A stretch of DNA of 64,000 bases from positions 293,189 through 357,188 of the forward strand of contig NZ_JAELVF020000001.1 of the NCBI RefSeq assembly GCF_018101125.2. Reading direction: 5' to 3'. This DNA is from Streptomyces tardus. GTDB taxonomy: Bacteria; Actinomycetota; Actinomycetes; Streptomycetales; Streptomycetaceae. This document shows, one piece after another, positions 36,856 to 44,656 of the stretch (its first letter is position 1; every line of letters starts with the position of its first letter). The position numbers and the translations under genes were made by a program. Under the pieces are notes generated by a model that saw only the letters and a list, made by a program, of their open reading frames with translations, did no database searches and was not told the origin of the DNA.

Positions 36856-37119
36856 TCAGGAGGGGGTCAACTGGTCGCCCATAGCCCCGTTGAGGAGGCA
36901 CAGGAGGTGGAGGCTGGGGGTCGCGCCACCTTCCTCGATACGGTCGATCGCGGCCACCGTCAGCCCGGCACGCTCCGCCAACTCGCCCTGGGACCAGCCC
37001 AGTTGAGCACGGCGATCGTAAACGGCCTGGCCGAAGGAGGTGGGACACACGTGCGCCTGAGGCATCTCGGCCACTGCTTCGCGCCGGCTGCCCTTGAAGA
37101 TGCGATATCCCTTGTTCAT
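36856..37119 (-). CDS. Small XRE-type helix-turn-helix regulator
   Basis: 87 residues. The helix-turn-helix occupies about 29-75: FGQAVYDRRAQLGWSQGELA, ERAGLTVAAIDRIEEGG, and TPSLHLLCLLNGAM. This is a single-domain Cro/C1-type DNA-binding protein, similar to antitoxins or phage-type repressors. No toxin-like partner is adjacent. The ATG at 37119 has a GGAG close to it and AAGGAA further upstream. The neighbourhood has lower GC (36700-36780 and 37140-37250), hinting at acquired DNA. Confidence 0.82.
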   Translation of the reverse strand: MNKGYRIFKGSRREAVAEMPQAHVCPTSFGQAVYDRRAQLGWSQGELAERAGLTVAAIDRIEEGGATPSLHLLCLLNGAMGDQLTPS

Positions 37120-37467
37120 GGCTCCGCAGATTCCTTGAGTGAGTGACGAACCGGCATCACTGTCCGCCTTTCCTACGCACTAGTCAAGCTGCCCACAAGT
37201 GACGTACTGCAAGCGGAATTCAGCTTGCGAGAAGCAGCCACTTCTCGCACTTATCGCGACTGCCCGCAACGCGTCGGTGACCAAGTGAGACCGGGTGCGT
37301 CGCCACGTGGGCAGACGCGGCCGAACGGGGTCCGGTTGCCTCCGGAGCCCGGGGCAACCAACCCGGTCCGGTCGTACGGCGCGCGCGCTCGACGGCACCC
37401 CGTACGGGTGGCGGTGCCACACCTCCGCCACCCGTACGCGTGACACCCGCGTGCCGCCGCACGGACA
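37120..37467. other. Intergenic gap upstream of the truncated nuclease copy
   Basis: Positions 37140-37250 are less GC-rich and probably carry the promoter of the XRE gene. No convincing coding region is present. The gap ends where sequence identical to the nuclease gene abruptly begins, near 37468. Confidence 0.5.
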
Positions 37468-37985
37468 GGACCCGGCCGCACTCCAGCAGCGTCGTCCTGT
37501 TCTACAGCGGGGAGTCCTCCTCCAAGGACAACAACGGCGGCGACCAGGGCAACTGGAACCGTGAGCACGTCTGGGCCAAGTCCCACGGCGACTTCGGCAC
37601 CTCGCCCGGCCCGGGGACGGACATCCACCACCTGCGTCCGACCGACGTCCAGGTCAACAGCATCCGCGGCAACAAGGACTTCGACAACGGCGACGAGCCC
37701 GTCGAGGGCGCGCCGGGCAACAGCACCGACAACGACTCGTGGGAGGCGGACGACGAGGTCAAGGGCGACGTCGCCCGCATGATCTTCTACATGGCCACCC
37801 GCTACGAGGGCACCGACAGCCACCCCGACCTGGAGCTCAACGACCAGGTCGAGAACGGCTCCGCGCCGCTGCACGGCAAGCTCTCGGTCCTCAAGGAGTG
37901 GCACGAGGCCGACCCGCCCAGCGACTTCGAGAAGAACCGCAACCCCTTCATCGACAACCCGGAGTGGGTCGGCGAGATCTTCTGA
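37468..37985 (+). pseudogene. 5'-truncated mirror copy of endonuclease I gene
   Basis: From about 37486 the frame reads SSSVVLFYSGESSSKDNNGG through the active-site region NREHVWAKSHGDFG to the normal C-terminus PEWVGEIF. It lacks the signal peptide and about the first 100 residues, and has no start codon or ribosome site. It differs from the intact gene at 38067-38891 by one Asp/Gly substitution, an 11-codon deletion after EKNRN, and an extra base near its left edge. It is not expected to be expressed or exported. Confidence 0.85.
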
Positions 37986-38010
37986 TCGCCCGCTTCCTCC
38001 TCGGTGCACA

Positions 38011-38041
38011 GCCGCCCCGCCCGGAAGTCGGGCGGGGCGGC
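38011..38041. terminator. Terminator hairpin at the centre of the inverted duplication
   Basis: GCCGCCCCGCCCG (38011-38023) and CGGGCGGGGCGGC (38029-38041) pair perfectly. It serves the minus-strand nuclease gene, and its symmetry continues into the long palindrome on both sides. Confidence 0.8.
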
Positions 38042-38066
38042 TGTGCACCGAGGAGGAAGCGGGCGA

Positions 38067-38891
38067 TCAGAAGATCTCGCCGACCCACTCCGGGTTGTCG
38101 ATGAAGGGGTTGCGGTTCTTCTGGATGTCGAAGATGACGTCGTTGCGGTTCTTCTCGAAGTCGCTGGGCGGGTCGGCCTCGTGCCACTCCTTGAGGACCG
38201 AGAGCTTGCCGTGCAGCGGCGCGGAGCCGTTCTCGACCTGGTCGTTGAGCTCCAGGTCGGGGTGGCTGTCGGTGCCCTCGTAGCGGGTGGCCATGTAGAA
38301 GATCATGCGGGCGACGTCGCCCTTGACCTCGTCGTCCGCCTCCCACGAGTCGTTGTCGGTGCTGTTGCCCGGCGCGCCCTCGACGGGCTCGCCGCCGTTG
38401 TCGAAGTCCTTGTTGCCGCGGATGCTGTTGACCTGGACGTCGGTCGGACGCAGGTGGTGGATGTCCGTCCCCGGGCCGGGCGAGGTGCCGAAGTCGCCGT
38501 GGGACTTGGCCCAGACGTGCTCACGGTTCCAGTTGCCCTGGTCGCCGCCGTTGTTGTCCTTGGAGGAGGACTCCCCGCTGTAGAACAGGACGACGCTGCT
38601 GGAGTCGGCCGGGTCCTCGTCGGTCTGCTTGAGTGCGTCCCAGACGTCGCTGTAGGAGAGGACTTCCTGCTCGCTGATGATGCCGCTCAGAGCGGTCTTC
38701 AGTTCGTCGCCGGTCTTGCCCTCGGCGGCGTCGTAGTAGCCGGCGGGTGCGTCGGCCGGTGCGACGTTCGACGCGGTGGCGCCCTTCGGGGCGTTCTCAC
38801 CGGCGAGGGCCTGCGGGGCGATGCCGGCTACCAGCACTGCGCTCGACACGAGCGCTATCGCCTTCCAGTGCCTGGGCTTGGAGATGACCAT
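38067..38891 (-). CDS. Secreted endonuclease I family nuclease
   Basis: 274 residues. A signal peptide spans about 1-30 (HWKAIALVSSAVLVAGIAPQ, then ALA). The His-Me-finger catalytic region NREHVWAKSHG is followed by DIHHLRPTDVQVNSIRGNKD, the hallmark of the EndA/NucM endonuclease I family. These are non-specific, metal-dependent extracellular nucleases for DNA scavenging. ATG at 38891 has GGAGGAC eight bases before it. An 11-residue segment near the C-terminus (DVIFDIQKNRN) is framed by direct repeats at the DNA level. It is divergent from the sugar-binding protein gene. Confidence 0.93.
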   Translation of the reverse strand: MVISKPRHWKAIALVSSAVLVAGIAPQALAGENAPKGATASNVAPADAPAGYYDAAEGKTGDELKTALSGIISEQEVLSYSDVWDALKQTDEDPADSSSVVLFYSGESSSKDNNGGDQGNWNREHVWAKSHGDFGTSPGPGTDIHHLRPTDVQVNSIRGNKDFDNGGEPVEGAPGNSTDNDSWEADDEVKGDVARMIFYMATRYEGTDSHPDLELNDQVENGSAPLHGKLSVLKEWHEADPPSDFEKNRNDVIFDIQKNRNPFIDNPEWVGEIF

Positions 38892-39105
38892 GTGGGGGTG
38901 TCCTCCGGGTTGACGCGCGTAGCGCAGGGCGTGGGAAGCACTGCGGCACGCGGATGACATGAACTCGACTATCGGAGCGTCGCACGCCAGGGGGCACCGA
39001 GGTGTGAACACAGTGCGTTGGTCCAGTGACGTACTCGTGGAGAGACACCCACGTGCGCACCGCCGGCACCTCGGGGAACGCCAACACCGGCTGCTACAGG
39101 CGCCA

Positions 39106-39134
39106 TTGACCGGCTCTCGGTCGGCTCGTACCTT
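39106..39134 (+). promoter_or_regulatory. Housekeeping-type promoter for the sugar ABC operon
   Basis: TTGACC (39106-39111), a 17-base spacer, then TACCTT (39129-39134). This is a good match to the principal sigma factor consensus, about 36 bases before the GTG start with AGGAGG between. Confidence 0.7.
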
Positions 39135-39170
39135 CCCTCCAACTCTGCTCACGCAGTTCCAGGAGGTCCC

Positions 39171-40532
39171 GTGCGCATCAACGCCAGGCTGACCACCGTC
39201 TCGCTCGTCGCCACCCTCGCGGCGAGTACCCTCACCGCGTGCGGCGGTGGTTCGGGGAGCGATCCGGACACGGTCCGGGTGTCCTTCAAACAGTCGATGG
39301 ACAACAACGTACGCATCATGGACAACCATCTGGCCCGGATGAAGAAGCAGTTCGAGAAGGCGAACCCGGGCAAGAAGGTCGAACTCCTCCCCATCAAGGC
39401 GCCGGACGCGGACTACTACACCAAGCTCCAGCAGATGATGCGTTCCCCGAAGACGGCGCCCGACCTGGTCTACGAGGACACCTTCATGATCAACGCGGAC
39501 ATCACCGCCGGGCTGCTGCGTCCGCTGGACGAGTACCTGGACGGCTGGCCGGCCTGGGACCGCTACATCGACAGCGCCAAGCAGGCCGCGAAGGCACAGG
39601 ACGGCAAGACGTACGGCGTTCCGGACAGCACGGACACCCGCGGCCTCTGGTTCAACAAGGAGATCTTCGAGAAGGCGGGACTGCCGACCGACTGGAAGCC
39701 CCGGACCTGGAAGGAGGTGCTGGACGCCGCACGGACCGTCAAGAAGGAGGTCGACGGCGTCATCCCGCTCAACGTGCTCACCGGCAAGGGAGCGGGCGAG
39801 GCGGCCACGATGCAGGGGCTCCAGATGCTGCTCTACGGCACCGGCGCCGATCCGGTCTACGAGCCGCGGAGCAAAAAATGGGTGACCGGCAGCCGGGGCA
39901 TGACGGACGCCCTGGAGTTCGTCGAGACGGTCTTCGAGGAGCGGCTGGGCCCCGAACCCTCGGCGGCCCTGGACCCCAACGTGCAGGTCAGGGTGCCGGG
40001 TGAATGGCTGCCGGAGGGCAAGATGGCCATCGCGCTGGACGGCTCCTGGCTCGGCAACAACTGGGTGGAGGACGGCGGTACGCCGTGGCCCGAGTGGGAG
40101 AAGGTGCTCGGCCAGGCGCCGATGCCGACCCGCGACGGCCAGGGTCCGGGAGCGGTGAGCATGTCCGGCGGCTGGACCTGGGCGATCCCGGACAAGGCCG
40201 GGAACCCGGACCTGGCCTGGGATTTCATCGAGACGATGGGCAAGAGGCAGAACTCCGTGGACTGGCACGTCAGCAACGCCGGGATCGCCGTCCGCGAGGA
40301 CGTCGCCGAGGACCCGGAGTACCTGAAGTCGATGCCCGGGATCGACTTCTTCACCGAGCTGGTCGAGCACACCCACTACCGGCCCGCGCTGCCGGCCTAC
40401 CCGCAGGTGTCCACGGCGGCGCAGGAGGCGATGGAGTCCGTCACCACCGGCGACGCCACGGCGCGGGAGGCGGCGAAGGCGTACGACGAGCGGGTGCGTT
40501 CGATCACCGACGGGGCGGTCACCGGGAAGTGA
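39171..40532 (+). CDS. Sugar ABC transporter substrate-binding lipoprotein
   Basis: 453 residues. The signal sequence ends in lipobox STLTAC, giving lipidated Cys 24 and a Gly/Ser linker. The mature part has the CUT1 solute-binding fold (VELLPIKAPDADYYTKLQQM, APDLVYEDTFMINADITAG, and the late GGWTWAIPDKAGNPDLAWDF). GTG at 39171 has AGGAGG at good spacing. It is the first gene of an operon whose stop overlaps the permease start (GTGA). It captures an oligosaccharide or polyol at the cell surface; the ligand cannot be assigned. Confidence 0.94.
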   Translation: MRINARLTTVSLVATLAASTLTACGGGSGSDPDTVRVSFKQSMDNNVRIMDNHLARMKKQFEKANPGKKVELLPIKAPDADYYTKLQQMMRSPKTAPDLVYEDTFMINADITAGLLRPLDEYLDGWPAWDRYIDSAKQAAKAQDGKTYGVPDSTDTRGLWFNKEIFEKAGLPTDWKPRTWKEVLDAARTVKKEVDGVIPLNVLTGKGAGEAATMQGLQMLLYGTGADPVYEPRSKKWVTGSRGMTDALEFVETVFEERLGPEPSAALDPNVQVRVPGEWLPEGKMAIALDGSWLGNNWVEDGGTPWPEWEKVLGQAPMPTRDGQGPGAVSMSGGWTWAIPDKAGNPDLAWDFIETMGKRQNSVDWHVSNAGIAVREDVAEDPEYLKSMPGIDFFTELVEHTHYRPALPAYPQVSTAAQEAMESVTTGDATAREAAKAYDERVRSITDGAVTGK

Positions 40533-41494
40533 CCACCAACTCGTCGACGCGCACGGGGAGTCCGCCGCCCCGCCGGGCGTCCCCGAAGGCCGCGGCCGGC
40601 CCCGGGGCGGGCCGGCCGCGCGCCCCGGGCAGAGGGCTGCGCTGGCTGCCGATCGGGCCGGCGACGGCGCTGCTGCTGGTCTTCCTGGCCGGCCCGATCG
40701 GCTACTGCGCCTACATCGCCTTCACCGACATGCAGCTGACCGGACAGGAGTCGGCGTCCTTCGTCGGGCTGGAGAACTTCCGCCGGGCCTTCGCCGACGA
40801 CGGCTTCCGCAACGCGGTCTGGCTCACCCTGGTCTTCACGCTCGTCTCCTCGGTCTTCGGGCAGAACGTGCTCGGGCTGACCCTCGCCGCGCTGATGCAG
40901 CGCGCCTCCCGGCCCGTACGGTCCCTGACCGGCGGCATCGTGGTCGCCGCCTGGGTGCTGCCGGAGGTGGTCGCGGGCTTCCTGCTCTACGCCTTCTTCC
41001 GCGACGACGGCACGCTCAACGCCGTCACCGCCTTCCTCGGGCTGCCGGGCCAGAACTGGCTCTACACCCTGCCCATCCTCGCGGTGGCCTTCGCCAACGT
41101 CTGGCGGGGCACGGCGTTCTCGATGCTCGTCTACTCGGCGGCGCTCTCCGAGATACCCGACGAGGTGAACGAGTCCGCGCAGCTGGACGGAGCCGGCACG
41201 CTCCAGCGGCTGTGGCACCTCACGCTGCCGATGATCCGCCGTGCGATCGGCACCAACCTGATGCTCAACACCCTCCAGACGCTCTCGGTGTTCGGGCTGA
41301 TCTGGGCGATGACCCGAGGCGGGCCGGGCAACCGAAGCCAGACTCTCCCGCTGTACATGTACGAACAGGCTTTCAAGAACAGCCTGATCGGCTACGGCAC
41401 GGCGGTGGCGCTGCTGCTGCTCGTGGTCGGCGGCCTGTTCGCCGTCGTCTACCTGCGGCTGCTGCGCGAGGACGAGGAGGGGAGCCCGTCATGA
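40529..41494 (+). CDS. Sugar ABC transporter permease 1 (MalF-type)
   Basis: 321 residues with six predicted helices after a basic, disordered 40-residue N-terminus. The first helix region is LRWLPIGPATALLLVFLAGP. The coupling-helix EAA motif appears as EIPDEVNESAQLDGAGTLQR, then LTLPMIRRAIGTNLML. GTG at 40529 overlaps the preceding stop and the last codons overlap the next ATG (ATGA). It pairs with the next permease to form the membrane channel. No ATPase gene follows, so a shared MsiK-like ATPase elsewhere is inferred. Confidence 0.93.
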   Translation: MTTNSSTRTGSPPPRRASPKAAAGPGAGRPRAPGRGLRWLPIGPATALLLVFLAGPIGYCAYIAFTDMQLTGQESASFVGLENFRRAFADDGFRNAVWLTLVFTLVSSVFGQNVLGLTLAALMQRASRPVRSLTGGIVVAAWVLPEVVAGFLLYAFFRDDGTLNAVTAFLGLPGQNWLYTLPILAVAFANVWRGTAFSMLVYSAALSEIPDEVNESAQLDGAGTLQRLWHLTLPMIRRAIGTNLMLNTLQTLSVFGLIWAMTRGGPGNRSQTLPLYMYEQAFKNSLIGYGTAVALLLLVVGGLFAVVYLRLLREDEEGSPS

Positions 41495-42399
41495 CCACGA
41501 CCGACCCCCGGGGTCGCGCCGGCACCCGGCCGCAGCCGCGCCGCAGGGCGCCGGCAGGCCACCCACGGAAACGCAACGCCCCTGCGCGCAACGGCCGTTG
41601 GCAGGCGAACGTCGCGCTGCTGACAGTGGCGGCGGCCTTCGCGCTGCCCCTGGTGTGGCTGGTGCTCTCCTCGGTCGACGGCGGCGCGGACCTGCGGGTG
41701 CGTCTGCCCACCGACCCCACGCTGGACAACTACAGCGCCGTGCTGACCGACGAGATCACCTTCACCCCGATGCTCAACTCGCTGCTGCTGTGCGGCAGCG
41801 CCACCGCGGTGACTGTCTGCTGCGCGGCGCTCGCGGCGTACCCGCTCTCCCGCTACCGGGCCCGCTTCAGCCGCCCGTACCTCCTGACGATCCTCTTCGC
41901 CACCAGCCTGCCGATCACCGCGATCATGGTGCCGGTCTACGGGCTCTTCGTGCAGGTCGAGCTGATCGACACCGTGTGGGGCACCTCGCTCTTCCTCGCC
42001 ACGGCCCAACTGCCCATCGCCGTCTGGCTGATGAAGAACTTCATGGACGGTGTGCCGCGTTCGCTGGAGGAGGCGGCGTGGACCGACGGGGCGTCGGCGA
42101 TGCAGGCGCTCGGCCGGATCGTGCTGCCCCTGATGGCGCCGGGGGTGATGGTGGTGACGGTGTTCTCGTTCGTGGCGATGTGGGGGAACTTCTTCGTCCC
42201 CTTCATGCTGCTGCTCAGCCCCGACCGGATGCCGGCCTCGGTCAGCATCTTCACCTTCTTCGGCAACACCGGGCAGGTGGCGTACGGGCAGCTCGCCGCG
42301 TTCTCGGTGGTCTACTCGACGCCCGCGGTGCTGCTCTACGTGCTGATCGCGCGCCGCCTGGGTTCGGGCTTCGCACTGGGCGGCGCGGTGAAGGGGTGA
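41491..42399 (+). CDS. Sugar ABC transporter permease 2 (MalG-type)
   Basis: 302 residues with six helices after a 35-residue basic tail. The EAA coupling motif is SLEEAAWTDGASAMQALGRI, then VLPLMAPGVMVVTVFSFV, as in MalG-like subunits. The helical stretch PITAIMVPVYGLFVQVELID is also typical. ATG at 41491 overlaps the stop of permease 1. It ends the importer operon. Its ATPase is not encoded nearby. Confidence 0.93.
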   Translation: MTTTDPRGRAGTRPQPRRRAPAGHPRKRNAPARNGRWQANVALLTVAAAFALPLVWLVLSSVDGGADLRVRLPTDPTLDNYSAVLTDEITFTPMLNSLLLCGSATAVTVCCAALAAYPLSRYRARFSRPYLLTILFATSLPITAIMVPVYGLFVQVELIDTVWGTSLFLATAQLPIAVWLMKNFMDGVPRSLEEAAWTDGASAMQALGRIVLPLMAPGVMVVTVFSFVAMWGNFFVPFMLLLSPDRMPASVSIFTFFGNTGQVAYGQLAAFSVVYSTPAVLLYVLIARRLGSGFALGGAVKG

Positions 42400-42571
42400 A
42401 CGGACACACCCGCCCGTACCGCCCCTGCGTGAGCGGGACGGCCCCTGCGCGAGCAGGACCCGGGGGCGGCCGGCTGTTGTGCGGTCCTACGAGCTCGGGC
42501 GGGCCGAGGGGGTCGCGCTTCGGCGGAACGCACCGGCTCGTTCCCGACCGGTAGCGGCCTAGCGTGAACGG

Positions 42572-43261
42572 ATGCGCCAGTCCCCGCCCTTCGACGCCGA
42601 CGCCGCCCGCCGACTGCGGCGGGCGCTCGGGATGACCGAGGCCCAGGTCGCCGACGGCATGGCGGCCTCCTACGGCGTACGGGTCGGCCCGGAGACGGTA
42701 CGGGCCTGGGAGAACCGCGACGGCACCCCCGGGTCCGCCGAACTCACCGCACTCGCGGGGGCGCTGTGGTGCGACCCGTCGGAGTTGATCGGCACCCCGC
42801 GCACCCTGCGCGAGCACCGCCTGGCCACCGGGGTGCCACAGCCCGACGTGGCGATGCGGCTGGGCATGCCGTTCGCCGAGTACGAGCGGGTGGAACGCAC
42901 CGGGCGCTGGACCGGGACCGACCGCCAGGCGGCGGTCCTCGCCGAGCTGCTGCGGCTGCCGCCGCGCGCGCGGATCGCGCTGACCGGACGGGAGGCGGAG
43001 CTCGCCGGGCTGCTGCGGAGCGCGGCGAGCGTGCGCTGGCAGGCGTACGTCCGGCCCGTCCACCGGATGCTGCCGAGCCTGACGAAACGGCGCGTGGAGC
43101 GGGTCCTGGAGCGGTTGCACGACGAGTACCACCGGCGCAGCTTCGTCTCGCTCAGCTGGATCGACACCAACAGCGAGACCGCCCGCGGGCCCGCCGACGC
43201 GGGGCACCGCTACCTGGACGAAATCGACGCCCACTTCTGGGAGTTGATCGACCGGGCCTGA
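42572..43261 (+). CDS. Helix-turn-helix regulator (two XRE-like repeats)
   Basis: 229 residues. The first XRE-like unit spans about 10-70 (RLRRALGMTEAQVADGMAAS, then VGPETVRAWENRDGTP). A second, weaker one spans about 75-130 (LREHRLATGVPQPDVAMRLG, then EYERVERTGRWTG). The C-terminal 80 residues are helical and basic. It is transcribed alone and ends at a terminator shared with pfkA. Proteins of this type are common in Streptomyces with unknown targets. Sugar importer control is possible from position, but not supported by sequence. Confidence 0.85.
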   Translation: MRQSPPFDADAARRLRRALGMTEAQVADGMAASYGVRVGPETVRAWENRDGTPGSAELTALAGALWCDPSELIGTPRTLREHRLATGVPQPDVAMRLGMPFAEYERVERTGRWTGTDRQAAVLAELLRLPPRARIALTGREAELAGLLRSAASVRWQAYVRPVHRMLPSLTKRRVERVLERLHDEYHRRSFVSLSWIDTNSETARGPADAGHRYLDEIDAHFWELIDRA

Positions 43262-43288
43262 CCGCCCGGCGACGGAGCGCGGGCGGTC
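43260..43288. terminator. Terminator hairpin at the XRE stop codon
   Basis: GACCGCCCG (43260-43268) pairs with CGGGCGGTC (43280-43288), beginning inside the TGA stop. It separates the convergent regulator and pfkA genes. Confidence 0.65.
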
Positions 43289-43344
43289 GGCTCACCGCCA
43301 CCGCACGCCCCCGCTCACACCGTCACCGGGCCGTCGGCAGCTGC

Positions 43345-44370
43345 TCAGAACACCGCTTCGGTCTCGTCCATCCGGTCCTGGGGAACGGTCTTGAGCTCGC
43401 GAGTGGCATCGGCGAGCGGCGTCATCACGATGTCCGTACCGCGCAGCGCGGTCATCATGCCGAAGTCGCCCCGGTGGGCGGCCTCCACCGCGTGCCAGCC
43501 GAAGCGGGTGGCGAGCACCCGGTCGTAGGCGGTCGGGGTCCCGCCGCGCTGCACGTGGCCGAGGATGACGGGCCTGGCCTCGGTCCCGATGCGGTGCTCC
43601 AGCTCGGTGGCGAGCCGGTTGCCGATACCGACGAAGCGCTCGTGGCCGTACTGGTCGATGTTGCCCTTGCCGTACTCCATCGATCCCTCGGCCGGGCGGG
43701 CGCCCTCGGCGACGCAGACCACGGCGAACTTCTTGCCGCGGCTGAAGCGCTCCTCGATCATCTTGCACAGCTCGTCCACCGCGAACGGCTTCTCCGGCAG
43801 GCAGATGCCGTGCGCGCCGCCGGCCATTCCGGCCTCCAGCGCGATCCAGCCCGCGTGCCGGCCCATGACCTCCACGACCATGACCCGCTGGTGGGACTCC
43901 GCGGTGGTCTTGAGCCGGTCCATGGCCTCGGTGGCGACGCCGACCGCGGTGTCGAAGCCGAAGGTGCGGTCGGTGGCCGAAATGTCGTTGTCGATGGTCT
44001 TCGGCACGCCCACCACCGGCAGGCCCGCGTCGGAGAGCATCGTCGCGGCGGTCAGCGTGCCCTCGCCGCCGATCGGGACGAGTGCGTCGATGCCCAGCCG
44101 CGCCATCAGCTCCTCGCTGTTGTCGCAGGCGTCGCGCAGCCGGTCCCGCTCCAGTCGGGCCGAGCCGAGAATCGTGCCGCCGCGGGTGAGGATGCCGCTG
44201 ACGGAGTTGAGGTCCAGTGGCCGATAACGGCCCTCGAGGAGGCCCTTGAAGCCGTCCTCGAATCCGATGACCTCGTCGTCACGGTCCACGACGGCGCGGT
44301 GCACGACCGACCGGATCACGGCGTTCAGACCGGGGCAGTCGCCGCCGGCGGTGAGGACTCCGATGCGCAT
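43345..44370 (-). CDS. pfkA: 6-phosphofructokinase
   Basis: 341 residues, the length of actinobacterial PFK. It converts fructose 6-phosphate to fructose 1,6-bisphosphate. Motifs in order: MRIGVLTAGGDCPGLNAVIR, the nucleotide loop PIGGEGT, the catalytic PKTIDNDI with Asp, VMGRHAGWIALEAGMAGGAH, and the substrate-binding HVQRGG. ATG at 44370 follows AGGAGCAGG at a longish spacing. It is divergent from pta-ackA and separated by 286 bases. Streptomyces usually has several paralogues; this one lies in the pta/ackA/pyk neighbourhood. Confidence 0.96.
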   Translation of the reverse strand: MRIGVLTAGGDCPGLNAVIRSVVHRAVVDRDDEVIGFEDGFKGLLEGRYRPLDLNSVSGILTRGGTILGSARLERDRLRDACDNSEELMARLGIDALVPIGGEGTLTAATMLSDAGLPVVGVPKTIDNDISATDRTFGFDTAVGVATEAMDRLKTTAESHQRVMVVEVMGRHAGWIALEAGMAGGAHGICLPEKPFAVDELCKMIEERFSRGKKFAVVCVAEGARPAEGSMEYGKGNIDQYGHERFVGIGNRLATELEHRIGTEARPVILGHVQRGGTPTAYDRVLATRFGWHAVEAAHRGDFGMMTALRGTDIVMTPLADATRELKTVPQDRMDETEAVF

Positions 44371-44656
44371 GCTGATCCTGCTCCTGATCGGGGGACGGTC
44401 CGGATGCGGAGGGATTGTTTCATGTGTTGAACGCAGGATGTGACCCTGTCCATATGCTGTGGCCCGGCACCAGGTGCGGAGCCGCGCGCAGGTACGGTCG
44501 AGAAGTGGTTCGGTACGAGAAGTGGAGGGTTCCGGACGGCTGCCGACCGCGGGCGCACCCCGTGGGAACCGGCCACCGCCGAACTCCCGCTCACAGCCGG
44601 GCCCCGGGTGGTTCTCCGGCCGCCCCGGTGGCCCCCAAGCCAAGGAGCGAGCACGC

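Larger units (their letters stand above)
37468..38616. repeat. Near-perfect inverted duplication of the nuclease 3' region
   Basis: Left arm about 37468-38023, right arm 38029-about 38616, with the 5-base spacer GAAGT at 38024-38028. The arms match except for 33 extra bases in the right arm, one base extra near the outer left edge, and a point difference. The centre is the gene's own terminator hairpin. Confidence 0.92.
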
